Part shown: in pieces, positions 24,485 through 34,233 of the stretch
Position numbering within the stretch: the stretch's first letter is position 1
Layout: each line of letters opens with the position of its first letter
NCBI RefSeq assembly: GCF_009862265.1
Contig: NZ_WWGX01000030.1
Coordinates: 1 to 64,000, forward strand
Direction of reading: 5' to 3'
Length of the DNA stretch: 64,000 bases
Origin: Streptomyces sp. SID8352
Lineage (GTDB): Bacteria > Actinomycetota > Actinomycetes > Streptomycetales > Streptomycetaceae
Translations under genes and position numbers: made by a program
Notes under the pieces: generated by a model
What the model was told of the DNA's origin: nothing
The model's database searches: none
What the model saw: the letters and a program-made list of their open reading frames with translations, nothing else

Positions 24485-26194
24485 ATGCCGCTCACGTCCA
24501 AGACCCTGCTGCCCCCGGAGACCCGCGCCCGGCTCGCCGCGCTGCCCGGCCTCGGCGGCGGCAACGCCTGGCGGATCGCCGCCGAGACGAACCCGGCGGC
24601 CGACCTGCCCGTTCTGCTCGCCGACCGCCCCCTCACGGGCCTGGACGGACGCCCCAAGGAGGAGTTCAGCCTCCGCGAGCTGGACGCGCTCGCCGACGGA
24701 TGGGCCGCCTGGTACCTGGACCGCGGGATCGGCCCCCGCGACCGGGTCGCCGTGTACCTCGCCGACACCTTCGCCTACCAGGTCCACCTGACCGCCCTGG
24801 CCCGGATCGGCGCCATCGGCGTGCTGATCAACGGCCGGATGGTGCCGGAGACCGCGCTCGGCCTGGTGCGCCGCACCGGCGCCGTCGGCCTGTTCACCGA
24901 CGGCGAGCGCCGCGAGGGCCTCGCCGGCGCCGAACGCGCGCTGCCCGACCTGCGCTGGACGGCCCTCGACGAGGAGACCGGCACCCTCGGGGCGCGCGCC
25001 CCGCGCCCCGCCGACCTCTTCCGGCACGGCGACGACGACGCCGTCGTCATCTGCCACTCCTCCGGGACCACCGGCAACCCCAAGCCGGTGATATGGGCCC
25101 ACCGGCAGAGCGTCTCGGGCGCCTGCTACCGGCTCCTCAACCACCCGGAGCCGGACACCGCGCGGGTGCTCGCGGGCGCCCCCCAGTCCCACTCCAGCGC
25201 CATCGCCTTCACCTTCTACTCCCTGCTCGCCGGGGTGCCCACCGTCGGCTGGTCGGACCCGACGGGCCCCGGCATCGCGCGCGGCAGCGCCACCCACCGC
25301 CCCACCGTCGTCCTCGCCTTCAACGAGGCCCTCTCCCACCTGGCCACCCACGAGCCCGACCCGGCCGACGTCGCCACGGTCGAGGTGTGGGTGAACCTCG
25401 GCGACTGCGGCCACGACGCGCACATGCGGCGTCTGATGGCGCTGGGCCGCACCACCACCCCGGACGGCCACGTCCCCGGCTCGGTCATCGACGACGGCCT
25501 CGGCTCCTCCGAACTGGGCTGGGCCGCGCTGCGCAAGGTCCTCACCCCCGACTCCCCGGCCCGCGCCCGGCACCTGGGCACCGTCGTCCCGATCGCCGAG
25601 GTGGCGGTGCTGCGCGAGGACGGCAGCCGCGCCGCCGACGACGAGGTCGGCATGCTCGGTGTGCGCGGCGAGGCCGTGGCGCACGGCTACTGGAACGACT
25701 CCGACACCACCTACCGCTCGATGCTCTCCGGCCACTGGCTCTCCGGGGACCTGGTGCGGCGCACGGCGGACGGCGAGTTCTTCCACGTGGACCGCGTGGT
25801 CGACCGCATCCGCACCGACGCTGGCGACGGCCACTCGGCGCTGATGGAGGAGGAGATGCTGCTCGGCCTGCCGGAGCTGGCCGACTGCTCGGTGGTGGCT
25901 GGGCGGGACCGGGGCCGCACCGTCCCCGTCGCCCTGGTGACGCTCCGCGAGGAGGCCGACCCCGCCGACCTGCTGGCCCGCGCCAACAGGGTGCTGTCCG
26001 CCGCGGGCGAGCCGCGGCTCGCGTACCTGGAGATCGCGCCCTCCGCCGCCGACATCCCGCTCGGCCCCACCGGCAAGGTGCTCAAGCGCCGGCTGCGCGA
26101 GAAGTACGCCGCCCTGGAGGAGTACCGGCCCGCGGGACCCGCCGCCGCGGCCCCCGGCACCCCGACCCCCGCCACCGCGGCGGCCGGCGCGTGA
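24485..26194 (+). CDS. AMP-dependent acyl ligase (second ligase of the cluster)
   Basis: ANL-superfamily enzyme of 569 residues that activates a carboxylic acid as its adenylate and transfers it to CoA or a carrier. Visible motifs are ICHSSGTTGNPKPVIWAH (phosphate loop), the aromatic AFTFYSLLAGVPTVGW, SGDLVRRTADGEFFHVDR, and the catalytic Lys in PLGPTGKVLKRRLREKY. Residues after about 545 are a Pro/Ala/Thr tail. It opens the rightward arm and its stop overlaps the thioesterase start as GTGA. Whether it prepares the starter, a side chain or the final amide partner cannot be told. Confidence 0.87.
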   Translation: MPLTSKTLLPPETRARLAALPGLGGGNAWRIAAETNPAADLPVLLADRPLTGLDGRPKEEFSLRELDALADGWAAWYLDRGIGPRDRVAVYLADTFAYQVHLTALARIGAIGVLINGRMVPETALGLVRRTGAVGLFTDGERREGLAGAERALPDLRWTALDEETGTLGARAPRPADLFRHGDDDAVVICHSSGTTGNPKPVIWAHRQSVSGACYRLLNHPEPDTARVLAGAPQSHSSAIAFTFYSLLAGVPTVGWSDPTGPGIARGSATHRPTVVLAFNEALSHLATHEPDPADVATVEVWVNLGDCGHDAHMRRLMALGRTTTPDGHVPGSVIDDGLGSSELGWAALRKVLTPDSPARARHLGTVVPIAEVAVLREDGSRAADDEVGMLGVRGEAVAHGYWNDSDTTYRSMLSGHWLSGDLVRRTADGEFFHVDRVVDRIRTDAGDGHSALMEEEMLLGLPELADCSVVAGRDRGRTVPVALVTLREEADPADLLARANRVLSAAGEPRLAYLEIAPSAADIPLGPTGKVLKRRLREKYAALEEYRPAGPAAAAPGTPTPATAAAGA

Positions 26195-26673
26195 GCGCCC
26201 CCGCCCCGGCGGCCCCCGGCGGCACCCTCCCGGCCGGACCGCCCGAGGCGGTCGTCGCCTGGGTCAACGAGGCGGGCGCCGGGACGCTGGCCGGCCGGAT
26301 GGGCGTGACCTTCCAGGAGGCCACCGCCCAGCGGGTGGTCGCGACCATGCCGGTGCGGGGCAACACCCAGTTGCAGCGCATCCTGCACGGCGGTGCCTCC
26401 GCGGCCTTCGCCGAGTCCCTGGGCTCGCTGGGCGCCGCGCTGCACGCCGGGGAGGGGCGGATCGCCGTCGGCGTCGACCTCAACGCCACCCACCACCGCC
26501 CGGTCCGCGCCGGAACGGTCACCGGCGTGGCCACCGCCCTCCACCTCGGCGCGACCACCGCCAGTTACGAGATCGTCGTCTCCGACGAGGCGGGCCGACG
26601 GGTCTGCACCGCCCGGATCACCTGCGCCATACACGGCGGACGCGGCACCAGGGGCGCCCGCGGACGCGGCTGA
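26191..26673 (+). CDS. hotdog-fold acyl thioesterase (PaaI/MenI type)
   Basis: A 160-residue single hotdog domain. The diagnostic stretch is LQRILHGGASAAFAESLGSLGA, with the catalytic Glu of the PaaI/MenI group, followed by GVDLNATHHRPVRAGTVTGVA. It should hydrolyse acyl-CoA or acyl-ACP, either releasing the product or removing wrong starters. The GTG start overlaps the ligase stop, so both are translated together. A dehydratase role is less likely because the FabZ/FabA motif is absent. Confidence 0.85.
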   Translation: MSAPAPAAPGGTLPAGPPEAVVAWVNEAGAGTLAGRMGVTFQEATAQRVVATMPVRGNTQLQRILHGGASAAFAESLGSLGAALHAGEGRIAVGVDLNATHHRPVRAGTVTGVATALHLGATTASYEIVVSDEAGRRVCTARITCAIHGGRGTRGARGRG

Positions 26674-26806
26674 ACGGCCGGGCCCGGCCGCCACCGGTGG
26701 CGCGCCCCGGGCCCGGCCGCCCCCGCCCGGTCACGGCCCCTCCCGGCCGGTGACGGCCCCGGACCCACCCCGCACCACCCCGACACCACACCCCGAGGAA
26801 CCCCCC

Positions 26807-28264
26807 ATGACCACCACCCACGATCCGCACGAGACCCAGACCGGGGCGCCGCCGACCGTGCAGCGCACCGGCCCGGTCCTCCTGGTCCTGCTGTCGGCCA
26901 TGTTCTTCGCCCAGTTCGACTTCTTCGTCGTGAACGTGGCCGCGCCCTCCATGGAGGAGAGCATCCACGCCACCTCCGGCCAGCTCGAACTGGTCGTCGG
27001 CGGCTACGCGTTCGCCTACGCGGCCGGAATGATCACCGGCGGGCGGCTCGGCGACGGCTTCGGCCACCGCCGCCTCTTCATCATCGGCACCCTCGCCTTC
27101 GGGGTCACCTCGCTGCTGTGCGGCCTCGCCGACACCCCCGCGCAGCTCATCGTCGCCCGCCTCGCCCAGGGCCTGGCCGGAGCGGTCATGGTCCCGCCGG
27201 TGCTCGCCGTCATCACCGCCTACTTCCCGGACGAGAAGAAGGGCCGCGCGATGGCCTGGTACGGGGTCGCCGCCGGCCTCGGCTCCATCGCCGGACAGGT
27301 CCTCGGAGGGGCGCTCGTCGCCTCCGACTTCGCCGGGCTCGGCTGGCGCACCATCTTCCTCATCAACGTGCCGTTCTGCCTGCTGATCGCGCTCGCCGCG
27401 CTCAAGGTGCTGCCCGCCCGCACCCGCCTCGGCCGGACCGGCCTGGACCCGGTCGGCGCCCTCGGCGTCTCCGCGGCGCTCGCCCTGCTGCTGGTGCCGC
27501 TGACCACCGGACACGCCTCCGGCTGGCCCGCCTGGACGTGGATCAGCATGGCCCTGGCCCTGCCGTTCGGCGCCGCCACCCTCTGGTACGAGCGCTCCCT
27601 GGCCGCCCGCGGCGGCAACCCGGTGCTGGTGATGTCCCTGTTCCGCAGCGAGTCCTTCCGCAGCGGCGTGATCGCCGGTGTGGCCTTCATGATCTACTTC
27701 GGCAGCTTCATGTTCACCCTGACCCTGCTGCTCCAGTCCGGCCTCGGCCTCGACCCGCTGGAGGCGGGCCTGGTCTTCTCCCCGATGGGCGTGCTCTTCA
27801 CCGCCACCTCGATGGTCGGCGGCCGGCTCACCGCCCGCTGGGGCATGAACGCCCTGGTGGTCTCCGGCGGGGTGACCGCGCTCGGCCTCGCCCTGCTCGC
27901 GCTGCGGCTGGCGACCGCCGGTGCCGACACCGGCCTGCCCTGGATCGTGTTCTGCCTCTGCCTGATCGGCGGCGGCAACGGCGTCGTCCTGCCCGCCCTC
28001 TTCGGCGCCGCCCTCACCACGGTGCGCCCGCAGGACGCGGGCACCGCCTCCGGCATCCTCACCACCACCCAGCAGTTCGCCAGCGCCGCCGGTGTCGCGG
28101 CGGTCGGCGCCCTGTTCTTCGCGACGGCCGGCAAGGCCCCCACCGACGGCGACTGGGCGGGGGCGATGGCCTGGGCGACCTGGGTGTGCTTCCTGCTCGT
28201 CCTCGTGGTGATGGTGACGACCTGGACCTTCAAGCGCTTCAGCCCGCCCCCCGTCCGCTCCTGA
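26807..28264 (+). CDS. major facilitator exporter, DHA2 (14-helix drug:H+ antiporter) family
   Basis: Proton-driven efflux pump of 485 residues in the EmrB/QacA group. It shows QFDFFVVNVAAPSM in helix 1, GGRLGDGFGHRRLF in the helix 2-3 loop (motif A) and RLAQGLAGAVMVPPVLAVI near the antiporter motif C region. A GAGGAA ribosome site precedes the ATG. Placed between biosynthetic genes on the same strand, it most likely exports the product and gives self-protection. Confidence 0.9.
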   Translation: MTTTHDPHETQTGAPPTVQRTGPVLLVLLSAMFFAQFDFFVVNVAAPSMEESIHATSGQLELVVGGYAFAYAAGMITGGRLGDGFGHRRLFIIGTLAFGVTSLLCGLADTPAQLIVARLAQGLAGAVMVPPVLAVITAYFPDEKKGRAMAWYGVAAGLGSIAGQVLGGALVASDFAGLGWRTIFLINVPFCLLIALAALKVLPARTRLGRTGLDPVGALGVSAALALLLVPLTTGHASGWPAWTWISMALALPFGAATLWYERSLAARGGNPVLVMSLFRSESFRSGVIAGVAFMIYFGSFMFTLTLLLQSGLGLDPLEAGLVFSPMGVLFTATSMVGGRLTARWGMNALVVSGGVTALGLALLALRLATAGADTGLPWIVFCLCLIGGGNGVVLPALFGAALTTVRPQDAGTASGILTTTQQFASAAGVAAVGALFFATAGKAPTDGDWAGAMAWATWVCFLLVLVVMVTTWTFKRFSPPPVRS

Positions 28265-28321
28265 CGCCCCCGGGGGCGGGGTCCCGCCCCGCCCCCCTTC
28301 CCGCCCCGAGAGGTGGCACCC

Positions 28322-30175
28322 ATGTGTGGAATAGCCGGCTGGGTCTCCTTCGACCCGGACCGTCCCGTCACGGCCGAGGCCGCCCGCGCGATGACCGCCA
28401 CCATGGCGTGCCGCGGGCCGGACGCCGAGGGCCTCTGGACCACCCCCCTGGTCGCCCTCGGCCACCGGCGGCTGTCCGTCGTCGACCCGGTGGGCGGCAC
28501 CCAGCCGATGTTCGTCGAGCACGAGGGCGAGACCGTCGTCGGCCTCACCTACAGCGGCGAGCTCTTCAACCACCGCGAGCTGCGCAAGGACCTGACCGTC
28601 CGCGGCCACGCCTTCCGCACCTCCAGCGACACCGAGGTCGTGCTGCGCGCCTACCTCGAATGGGGCGAGGACTTCACCGAACGCCTCAACGGCATGTACG
28701 CCTTCGCCGTGTGGGACGCCCGCACCCAGGAACTGCTCCTGGTCCGCGACCGCATGGGCATCAAGCCGCTCTACTACCACCCGGTCCCCGGCGGCCTGCT
28801 CTTCGGCTCCGAGCCCAAGGCGATCCTGGCCCACCCCGCGGTGCGGCCGGTGATCGACTCCGAGGGCTTCGCCGAACTCCTCGGCTTCACCAAGACCCCC
28901 GGCCACGCCCTCTACCGCGGCATGCGCGAGCTGCGCCCCGGCCACACCCTGCGCTGCGGGCGCGGCGGCACCACCGTGCGCCGCTACTGGGAGCTGCGGT
29001 CCCACGAGCACACCGACGACCTGCCCACCACCATCGCCCGGGTGCGGGAGCTGCTGGAGGACATCGTCGACCGCCAGCTCGTGGCGGACGTGCCGGTCGG
29101 CACCCTGCTCTCCGGCGGGCTGGACTCCAGCATCATCACTGCCCTCGCCGCCCGCCGCCGCACCGCGCTCGGCGCCGACCCCATCAAGTCCTACGCCCTG
29201 GACTTCGCCCGGCACGCCGACTCCTTCCACGCCGACGACTGGCGCGGCACCCCGGACGCCCCCTTCGCGGAGATGCTGGCCCGGCACGTCGGCTCCGACC
29301 ACTCCGTGGTCTCCCTCCCGCCCGACGCCCTGCTGGACACCGCCGCCCGCGAGGCCGTGATGCGCGCCCGCGACCTGCCCTTCGACCTCGGCGACGGCGA
29401 CACCTCCCTGTACCTGCTCTTCAAGGAGGTCCGCCGGCACTGCCGGGTCGTCCTCTCCGGGGAGTCGGCCGACGAGGTGTTCGGCGGCTACCGCTGGTAC
29501 GCCCACCCCGAGACCGTCGCCGCGGACACCTTCCCGTGGCTCGCGCCGCCCTTCGGCACCGGGATCGCCGGGCCCGGCAGCGGCCCCGGCGAATCACTGA
29601 TCGACCGGGGGCTGCTCGCCCGGATCGACCTCCAGGGCTACCGGAAGCAGCGCTACCGGGAGGCCCTCGCCGAGGTGCCCCACCTGCCGGGCGAACCGGC
29701 CGCCGAGCGGCGGATGCGCGAGATCGGCTATCTGCACCTGACCCGGTTCCTGCCGTGGATGCTCGACCGCAAGGACCGGGCCAGCATGGCGGTGGGCCTG
29801 GAGGTCCGGGTGCCGTTCTGCGACCACCGGCTGGTCGAGTACGTCTTCAACACCCCGTGGGCGATGAAGTCCTTCGACGGCCGGGAGAAGAGCCTGCTGC
29901 GCGCCGCCACCCGCGACCTGCTGCCGGACGAGATCGCCGACCGGGTCAAGGCCCCGTACCCGATCACCCGCGACCCGCTGTACCTGGACGGGCTGCGCGC
30001 CTCCCTCAAGGAGGCCGTCGACGGACCCTCCTCCCGGGTGCGCGACCTGCTCGACGAGGAGGCGCTCGCCGCCGCCACCGCCGACGCCCCCGTCCCCGGC
30101 TACCGCACGGGCACCGAACTGGTCCTCGCGCTGGACTTCTGGCTCCGCACCCACGAGGTCGACCTGGACCTCTGA
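28322..30175 (+). CDS. glutamine-dependent asparagine synthetase (AsnB) homologue of the biosynthetic cluster
   Basis: Two-domain amidotransferase, 617 residues. The N-terminal glutaminase has the processed nucleophile Cys2 (MCGIAGWVS), RGPDAEG and GHRRLSVVD; the synthetase domain has the pyrophosphate loop LLSGGLDSSIITAL near residue 265, LSGESADEVFGGY, and the C-terminal RVPFCDHRLVEYV. All residues needed for ammonia transfer to an acyl-adenylate appear present. In secondary metabolism such proteins amidate carboxyl groups, for example OxyD making a malonamate starter for oxytetracycline. Last gene of the rightward arm. A housekeeping asparagine synthetase is the alternative, but the setting argues for a pathway enzyme. 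Confidence 0.88.
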   Translation: MCGIAGWVSFDPDRPVTAEAARAMTATMACRGPDAEGLWTTPLVALGHRRLSVVDPVGGTQPMFVEHEGETVVGLTYSGELFNHRELRKDLTVRGHAFRTSSDTEVVLRAYLEWGEDFTERLNGMYAFAVWDARTQELLLVRDRMGIKPLYYHPVPGGLLFGSEPKAILAHPAVRPVIDSEGFAELLGFTKTPGHALYRGMRELRPGHTLRCGRGGTTVRRYWELRSHEHTDDLPTTIARVRELLEDIVDRQLVADVPVGTLLSGGLDSSIITALAARRRTALGADPIKSYALDFARHADSFHADDWRGTPDAPFAEMLARHVGSDHSVVSLPPDALLDTAAREAVMRARDLPFDLGDGDTSLYLLFKEVRRHCRVVLSGESADEVFGGYRWYAHPETVAADTFPWLAPPFGTGIAGPGSGPGESLIDRGLLARIDLQGYRKQRYREALAEVPHLPGEPAAERRMREIGYLHLTRFLPWMLDRKDRASMAVGLEVRVPFCDHRLVEYVFNTPWAMKSFDGREKSLLRAATRDLLPDEIADRVKAPYPITRDPLYLDGLRASLKEAVDGPSSRVRDLLDEEALAAATADAPVPGYRTGTELVLALDFWLRTHEVDLDL

Positions 30176-30741
30176 CCCGCCCTCCGCCGGACCCCCGGCC
30201 CCGGCCCCCGCCGGACCCCCGACCCCGGCCCCCGCCGGGGCTTCCCGCTCCGGCACCGGGGCCCGGCGGGTCCCTCCGGGTTCCTCCCCGGCGGGCGCGC
30301 CGGGCCCTTCGGACGGGGCCGCCCGGCGCCTCCCCCACGGGTCCGGCCCGGTTTCCCCCACGGCTCCCGCCGTCGGGCCCCTCCGACGGCACCTCCCGCA
30401 CCCGGCCCGGGTCCGGCGCCCCCTCCCGCGCCGGACCCGGGCCGCGCGCGCTCCGCCCGGCGCGCCGGTTAGCACCGGCCCGGGCGCGTCACCGTGCGCC
30501 GTCCACCGGCGGGCGCGGGACCCCCTGCGGTGCGGACCCCCGGCGGAGCCCCGCGTGCTCGGGCGCTCCGGCCGGACGGCCGGGTCGCGGGCCCGGCACC
30601 CGGGGCCCCGGACGCCGACCCGCCGTCCGCCGACCCGCCGTCCGCCAGCCCGCCACCCGCCGGGCCGCAGCTCTCGGGGCCGCCGCGCCACCGGCCGGAT
30701 CCGCGTCGCGAAGCCGCACACGGCCCGACGCTCCCCGGTGT
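30176..30741. other. gap with short GC-rich tandem repeats
   Basis: About 570 bases between convergent asnB-like and FHA-FtsK genes, no gene seen. Immediately after the first stop are two 24-bp tandem copies (30187-30210 and 30211-30234, one mismatch). At 30617-30661 are three copies of a 15-bp unit, GACCCGCCGTCCGCC, the third degenerate. No clean terminator hairpin was picked out by eye. Confidence 0.6.
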
Positions 30742-33700
30742 CTACCGGAGGAGGGACGGGACCCGTGGTGCCGAGACCTGGCGGGAGGCCCGGTCCAGGG
30801 CGCTGGCCAGGAGGGCCAGATCGGTGGGGCCGTTGCCCAGTTCGCGGACCGGGCGGCGGGCCGGGGGATCGCCCATGCGGTCCCACTCCAGGGCCACCAC
30901 CGTCGGCCGCAGCGTCGCCGTGCGCGGGATACGGCCCGTGACCCGGCCGCCCTGGAACCCCACACCCCGCCCGTCCGCCCCGGTCAGCCGGCCCCGCCCG
31001 GGCGCCGGTTCGTCGGGACCGGCGGCGGGCGCGTCGAGCACCACCCGCAGCGCCGCGAGGCGCACCGGCTCCGTCCGGGCCGTACGGCCCCCGGGGCCGG
31101 TGGCGGCCACCAGATGCACCCCGAGCCGGTCCCCCTCCCGCGCCACGGCCTCCAGTGCCCGCACCACCGACCCGGCGGCGGGCCGCCCGGTGGAGCCGAG
31201 CGAGGGGGCGACGAGGTCGTCGAGATCGTCCACGACCACGACCAGCCGGGGCAGCGGCGGCACCGGCTCCGTCCGGGCCCGCGCCGCCCCCGGCCGCAGC
31301 CGTATCGTGGAACTGGGCGGCGATTCCAGGTCCCCGGTGTCCGAGACACCGGGCACGACACCACCGGCGGTGCGCTGGGCGACCATCCGGCCCGACACCG
31401 CGCGCCCGGTGTGCCAGGTGGTGAAGTCGGACCGGCCGAGCAACTCTGCCCGCCGCTTCAGCTCCGCGCTCAGCGACTGTGCGAACTCCCGCATCAGCAC
31501 GGGGTCGTTGGCGGCCAGATGGGTCGTCACGTGCGGCACGTCCGTGCACACCCGCAGTCCCTCGCCCGAGGTGGCGCCGCCGGTGCCCGCGCCGTCCCGC
31601 CCGTCGATCAGCACGATCCCGAGCCGGTCCGGGCGCTCGGCCGAGGCCAGCGAGGCGACGACGGCCCGCAGCAGCTCCGTACGGCCGCTGCCGGGAGGCC
31701 CCTCGACCAGCAGGTGCGGACCCTCCGCCGCGAGGTCCACCGCGACCGGGCCGCGCGGCCCGGCGCCCAGCACGGCCTGCGCCCGGCCGCCCAGGGTCTG
31801 CGGATCGTCGGCCGCCGCGGCCCAGCGGGCCATCAGGGACGCGGGCGTGGCACGGGCCAGCCCCAGCTCGTCCAGCAGCCGGGCGGCCCGGGGCAACGGC
31901 GCCGACACGCGCCGCCCGCCGCTCGCGCCGTCGGTGCGCAGCGGCGCCAGCGCCCGCGCGAACCGCTCGGCCCACGCCGGGGACACGGCGTCCACGGTGC
32001 CGAGGACGCCCTCCCCGGCCGGGCCCGGCGGCACGCCGGGGACGTCGGCGTCCACGATCCGCAGCAGCCGCACGGCCGTCGCCACGTCCCCGCTGAGCAG
32101 CGCCACCGCCCCGCACTCCCGGAGGAGCGGGGAGCCGGCGCAGGCCGCCTCGTACGCCTCCGCCACCGGTGCGGCCGGGGCGGCGGGAGCGGTCTCGGCC
32201 ACGCACAGGACATGGATCCCGGCCCGCGGCCCCTCCACCGCCAGCCGCGCCACCGCCTCGCGCAGCTCGGCACCGCCCGGGTCACCGTCGACCACCACCA
32301 CGGTGTACGGCCCCGTGCGCCCGCCCGTCCCGCCGGGCGCCCCCGGATACTGCTCCCGGCCGGAACCGGGACCGGACCCGGCCGCCTCCGCCCCGGCACC
32401 CGGTATCGCGCCGGGGGCCGGAAACGGGGCGGGAGACGGCGCCATGGCCCGACCCGGGGTGTGAACCGGACCCGGACCGTGGACCGGACCCGGACCGTGG
32501 ACCGGACCCGGCACCGGGAGACGGGTCGGGACTTCCACACGGGGGCCGTCGCCCGGACGGTCCTCCAGGCGGCGCAGCAGCTCCCCGATCCGGGCGGCGG
32601 CCTGGTCCGGGTCGTGGGCGAGCAGCAGCCGGCAGTCCTGGCCGTGCCCGGGGCGCACCTGGGGCAGCCAGCCCAGCCAGGACCACTCGGCCACCCGCGC
32701 GTCCAGGGGCCGGGCGCGGTCCGCGCCGATCAGCACGATCTCCAGGACATCGGGGGAGTGCAGCGCCGCGAGCTGGGCCAGCACCGAGCGGGCCAGCCCG
32801 GACAGCCGCGCCCGCGGCCCCGCCAGCCCCAGCGCCCCGGCCCCGCGCAGCCCGACGGTGACCGGCACGGCGGGCAGCGGCGCGGCCCGGCCCGGCACCG
32901 CCCGGTCGGCCGTGCCCAGCCGCACGGACAGCGCCTCCGGGTGGGCGGCGCCGCGCTCCCAGAGCCGGGGGCCCGGCCCCAGGGCCGTCAGCAGCAGCGC
33001 GGCCGGGTCCGGCCAGGTCTCCGGGGCGCCCGCGACCAGCGGCGGGACCGGCTCGCCGGGCCCGGGGACGGGGGCCTCGCCGTCGGGGAGGCACGCCTCG
33101 GGCCCCTCCGCCTCCCGCGCCCCGGCGCCTCGCCCGCCGGCCAGCCGCCGCGCCCACGCGCCGAGCCCACCGCGCCGCCGCCCGCCCTGCTGCGCCCCCG
33201 CAGCGGACTCCGAGGGGTCCCCGGGCTCCGGGGCCGCGCCGGGACGGGTGTCGTGGGGGCCGTACGCCCCGGTGAGGGGTGCACCGGGGGCGGGGGCGGG
33301 GGCGGGACCACGGCTCTCGATGCCCGGGGCGCCGCCCTGCCCGGGAACCGTGGGCGGCTGCCCGTACGCCGGGGCGCCGTACCCGCCGACCGGGGCCGCC
33401 GCGCCGCCCGCCCCGCCCGGCCGTGCCGCTCCCTGGTGGGCCGAGGTCCCGTACGCGTGACGGGTCGGCCCGCCGGGAACCCCGGGGAGTCCGGGCGCGC
33501 CCGCCGGGCCGTACGGGGCCGCCGGGCCGTCCGCCGGTCCGGGGCCCGCCCCGTCCCCGGCCGGGCCCGGCGTGCCCAGGACCGGCAGCCGTACGTGCCC
33601 CTCGCCGTCCGGCGTGGCCCGCGGCCCCCGGGGCTCGGCCTGCCCGGCGGGCACCAGGCGCAGCACCGACTCGCCGATCCGCAGCAGGGCCCCCGGCGGG

Positions 33701-34233
33701 AAGCGCACCGGGCGGGCGGTCACGGGCACCCCGTCCAGGGTGGTGCCGTTGGTGGAGCCGAGGTCGGCTACGGTGACGCCGCCCCCGGCGTCGACGGTGA
33801 CCGCGCAGTGCGTCCGGGAGACGTCGGGGTCGTCCAGCGCCACGTCGGCGTCGGCGGAGCGGCCGAGCCGGACGCACCCCCCGTGCAGCAGGTGGACGCC
33901 GCCCGCGTCGGGTCCGGCGACCACGTGCAGCCGGGCCGGGAGGTCGCCGGGATGCGGCTCCGGCTCGCCGGGGGCTCCCAGGGACAGCACGGCGCCGTCG
34001 GTCAGCGGGGGCTCGCCCAGGGTGCAGCGCTGGGTGTCCAGCCGCTGGGCCCCGGCGTAGAGGACCACCGGCCCGGTGCCGCCGTCGCCCGGCAGCGCCG
34101 CGGCCAGCGCGGAGGCGACCGCGGCCAGGGCCGTGCCCGCCGGCGCCGTGACCAGCACGTCGCGGCTCGGGGCTCCGCCCCCGGGGGCGGCGGGCGGGCC
34201 CTGCGGGTCTACGACGGTCAGCCGGATCTGCAT
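30742..34233 (-). CDS. FHA-domain FtsK/SpoIIIE-type ATPase
   Basis: A 1163-residue multidomain protein. Residues 1-90 look like a ubiquitin-fold YukD-type domain; an FHA domain follows at about 100-195 with LGRS, SRTH and STNGTTLDG, the residues that read phosphothreonine. Residues 200-400 are a disordered Pro/Gly/Ala linker. The C-terminal part carries FtsK/SpoIIIE ATPase motifs, with Walker A GPPGSGRTE in LLVEGPPGSGRTELLRAV and Walker B GIVLIDGRD. This order recalls EssC/EccC proteins of type VII secretion, but no WXG100 gene is nearby. It is divergent from two Ser/Thr kinases that could phosphorylate it or its partners. The ATG at MQIRLTVVD is chosen as the start of the first fold. Confidence 0.85.
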   Translation of the reverse strand: MQIRLTVVDPQGPPAAPGGGAPSRDVLVTAPAGTALAAVASALAAALPGDGGTGPVVLYAGAQRLDTQRCTLGEPPLTDGAVLSLGAPGEPEPHPGDLPARLHVVAGPDAGGVHLLHGGCVRLGRSADADVALDDPDVSRTHCAVTVDAGGGVTVADLGSTNGTTLDGVPVTARPVRFPPGALLRIGESVLRLVPAGQAEPRGPRATPDGEGHVRLPVLGTPGPAGDGAGPGPADGPAAPYGPAGAPGLPGVPGGPTRHAYGTSAHQGAARPGGAGGAAAPVGGYGAPAYGQPPTVPGQGGAPGIESRGPAPAPAPGAPLTGAYGPHDTRPGAAPEPGDPSESAAGAQQGGRRRGGLGAWARRLAGGRGAGAREAEGPEACLPDGEAPVPGPGEPVPPLVAGAPETWPDPAALLLTALGPGPRLWERGAAHPEALSVRLGTADRAVPGRAAPLPAVPVTVGLRGAGALGLAGPRARLSGLARSVLAQLAALHSPDVLEIVLIGADRARPLDARVAEWSWLGWLPQVRPGHGQDCRLLLAHDPDQAAARIGELLRRLEDRPGDGPRVEVPTRLPVPGPVHGPGPVHGPGPVHTPGRAMAPSPAPFPAPGAIPGAGAEAAGSGPGSGREQYPGAPGGTGGRTGPYTVVVVDGDPGGAELREAVARLAVEGPRAGIHVLCVAETAPAAPAAPVAEAYEAACAGSPLLRECGAVALLSGDVATAVRLLRIVDADVPGVPPGPAGEGVLGTVDAVSPAWAERFARALAPLRTDGASGGRRVSAPLPRAARLLDELGLARATPASLMARWAAAADDPQTLGGRAQAVLGAGPRGPVAVDLAAEGPHLLVEGPPGSGRTELLRAVVASLASAERPDRLGIVLIDGRDGAGTGGATSGEGLRVCTDVPHVTTHLAANDPVLMREFAQSLSAELKRRAELLGRSDFTTWHTGRAVSGRMVAQRTAGGVVPGVSDTGDLESPPSSTIRLRPGAARARTEPVPPLPRLVVVVDDLDDLVAPSLGSTGRPAAGSVVRALEAVAREGDRLGVHLVAATGPGGRTARTEPVRLAALRVVLDAPAAGPDEPAPGRGRLTGADGRGVGFQGGRVTGRIPRTATLRPTVVALEWDRMGDPPARRPVRELGNGPTDLALLASALDRASRQVSAPRVPSLLR

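Noticed and set aside
26618..29506. A 962-codon leftward open frame opposite the exporter and AsnB genes
   Set aside because: Purely antisense to two strongly supported genes, with Gly/Ala/Val/His-rich shadow composition.
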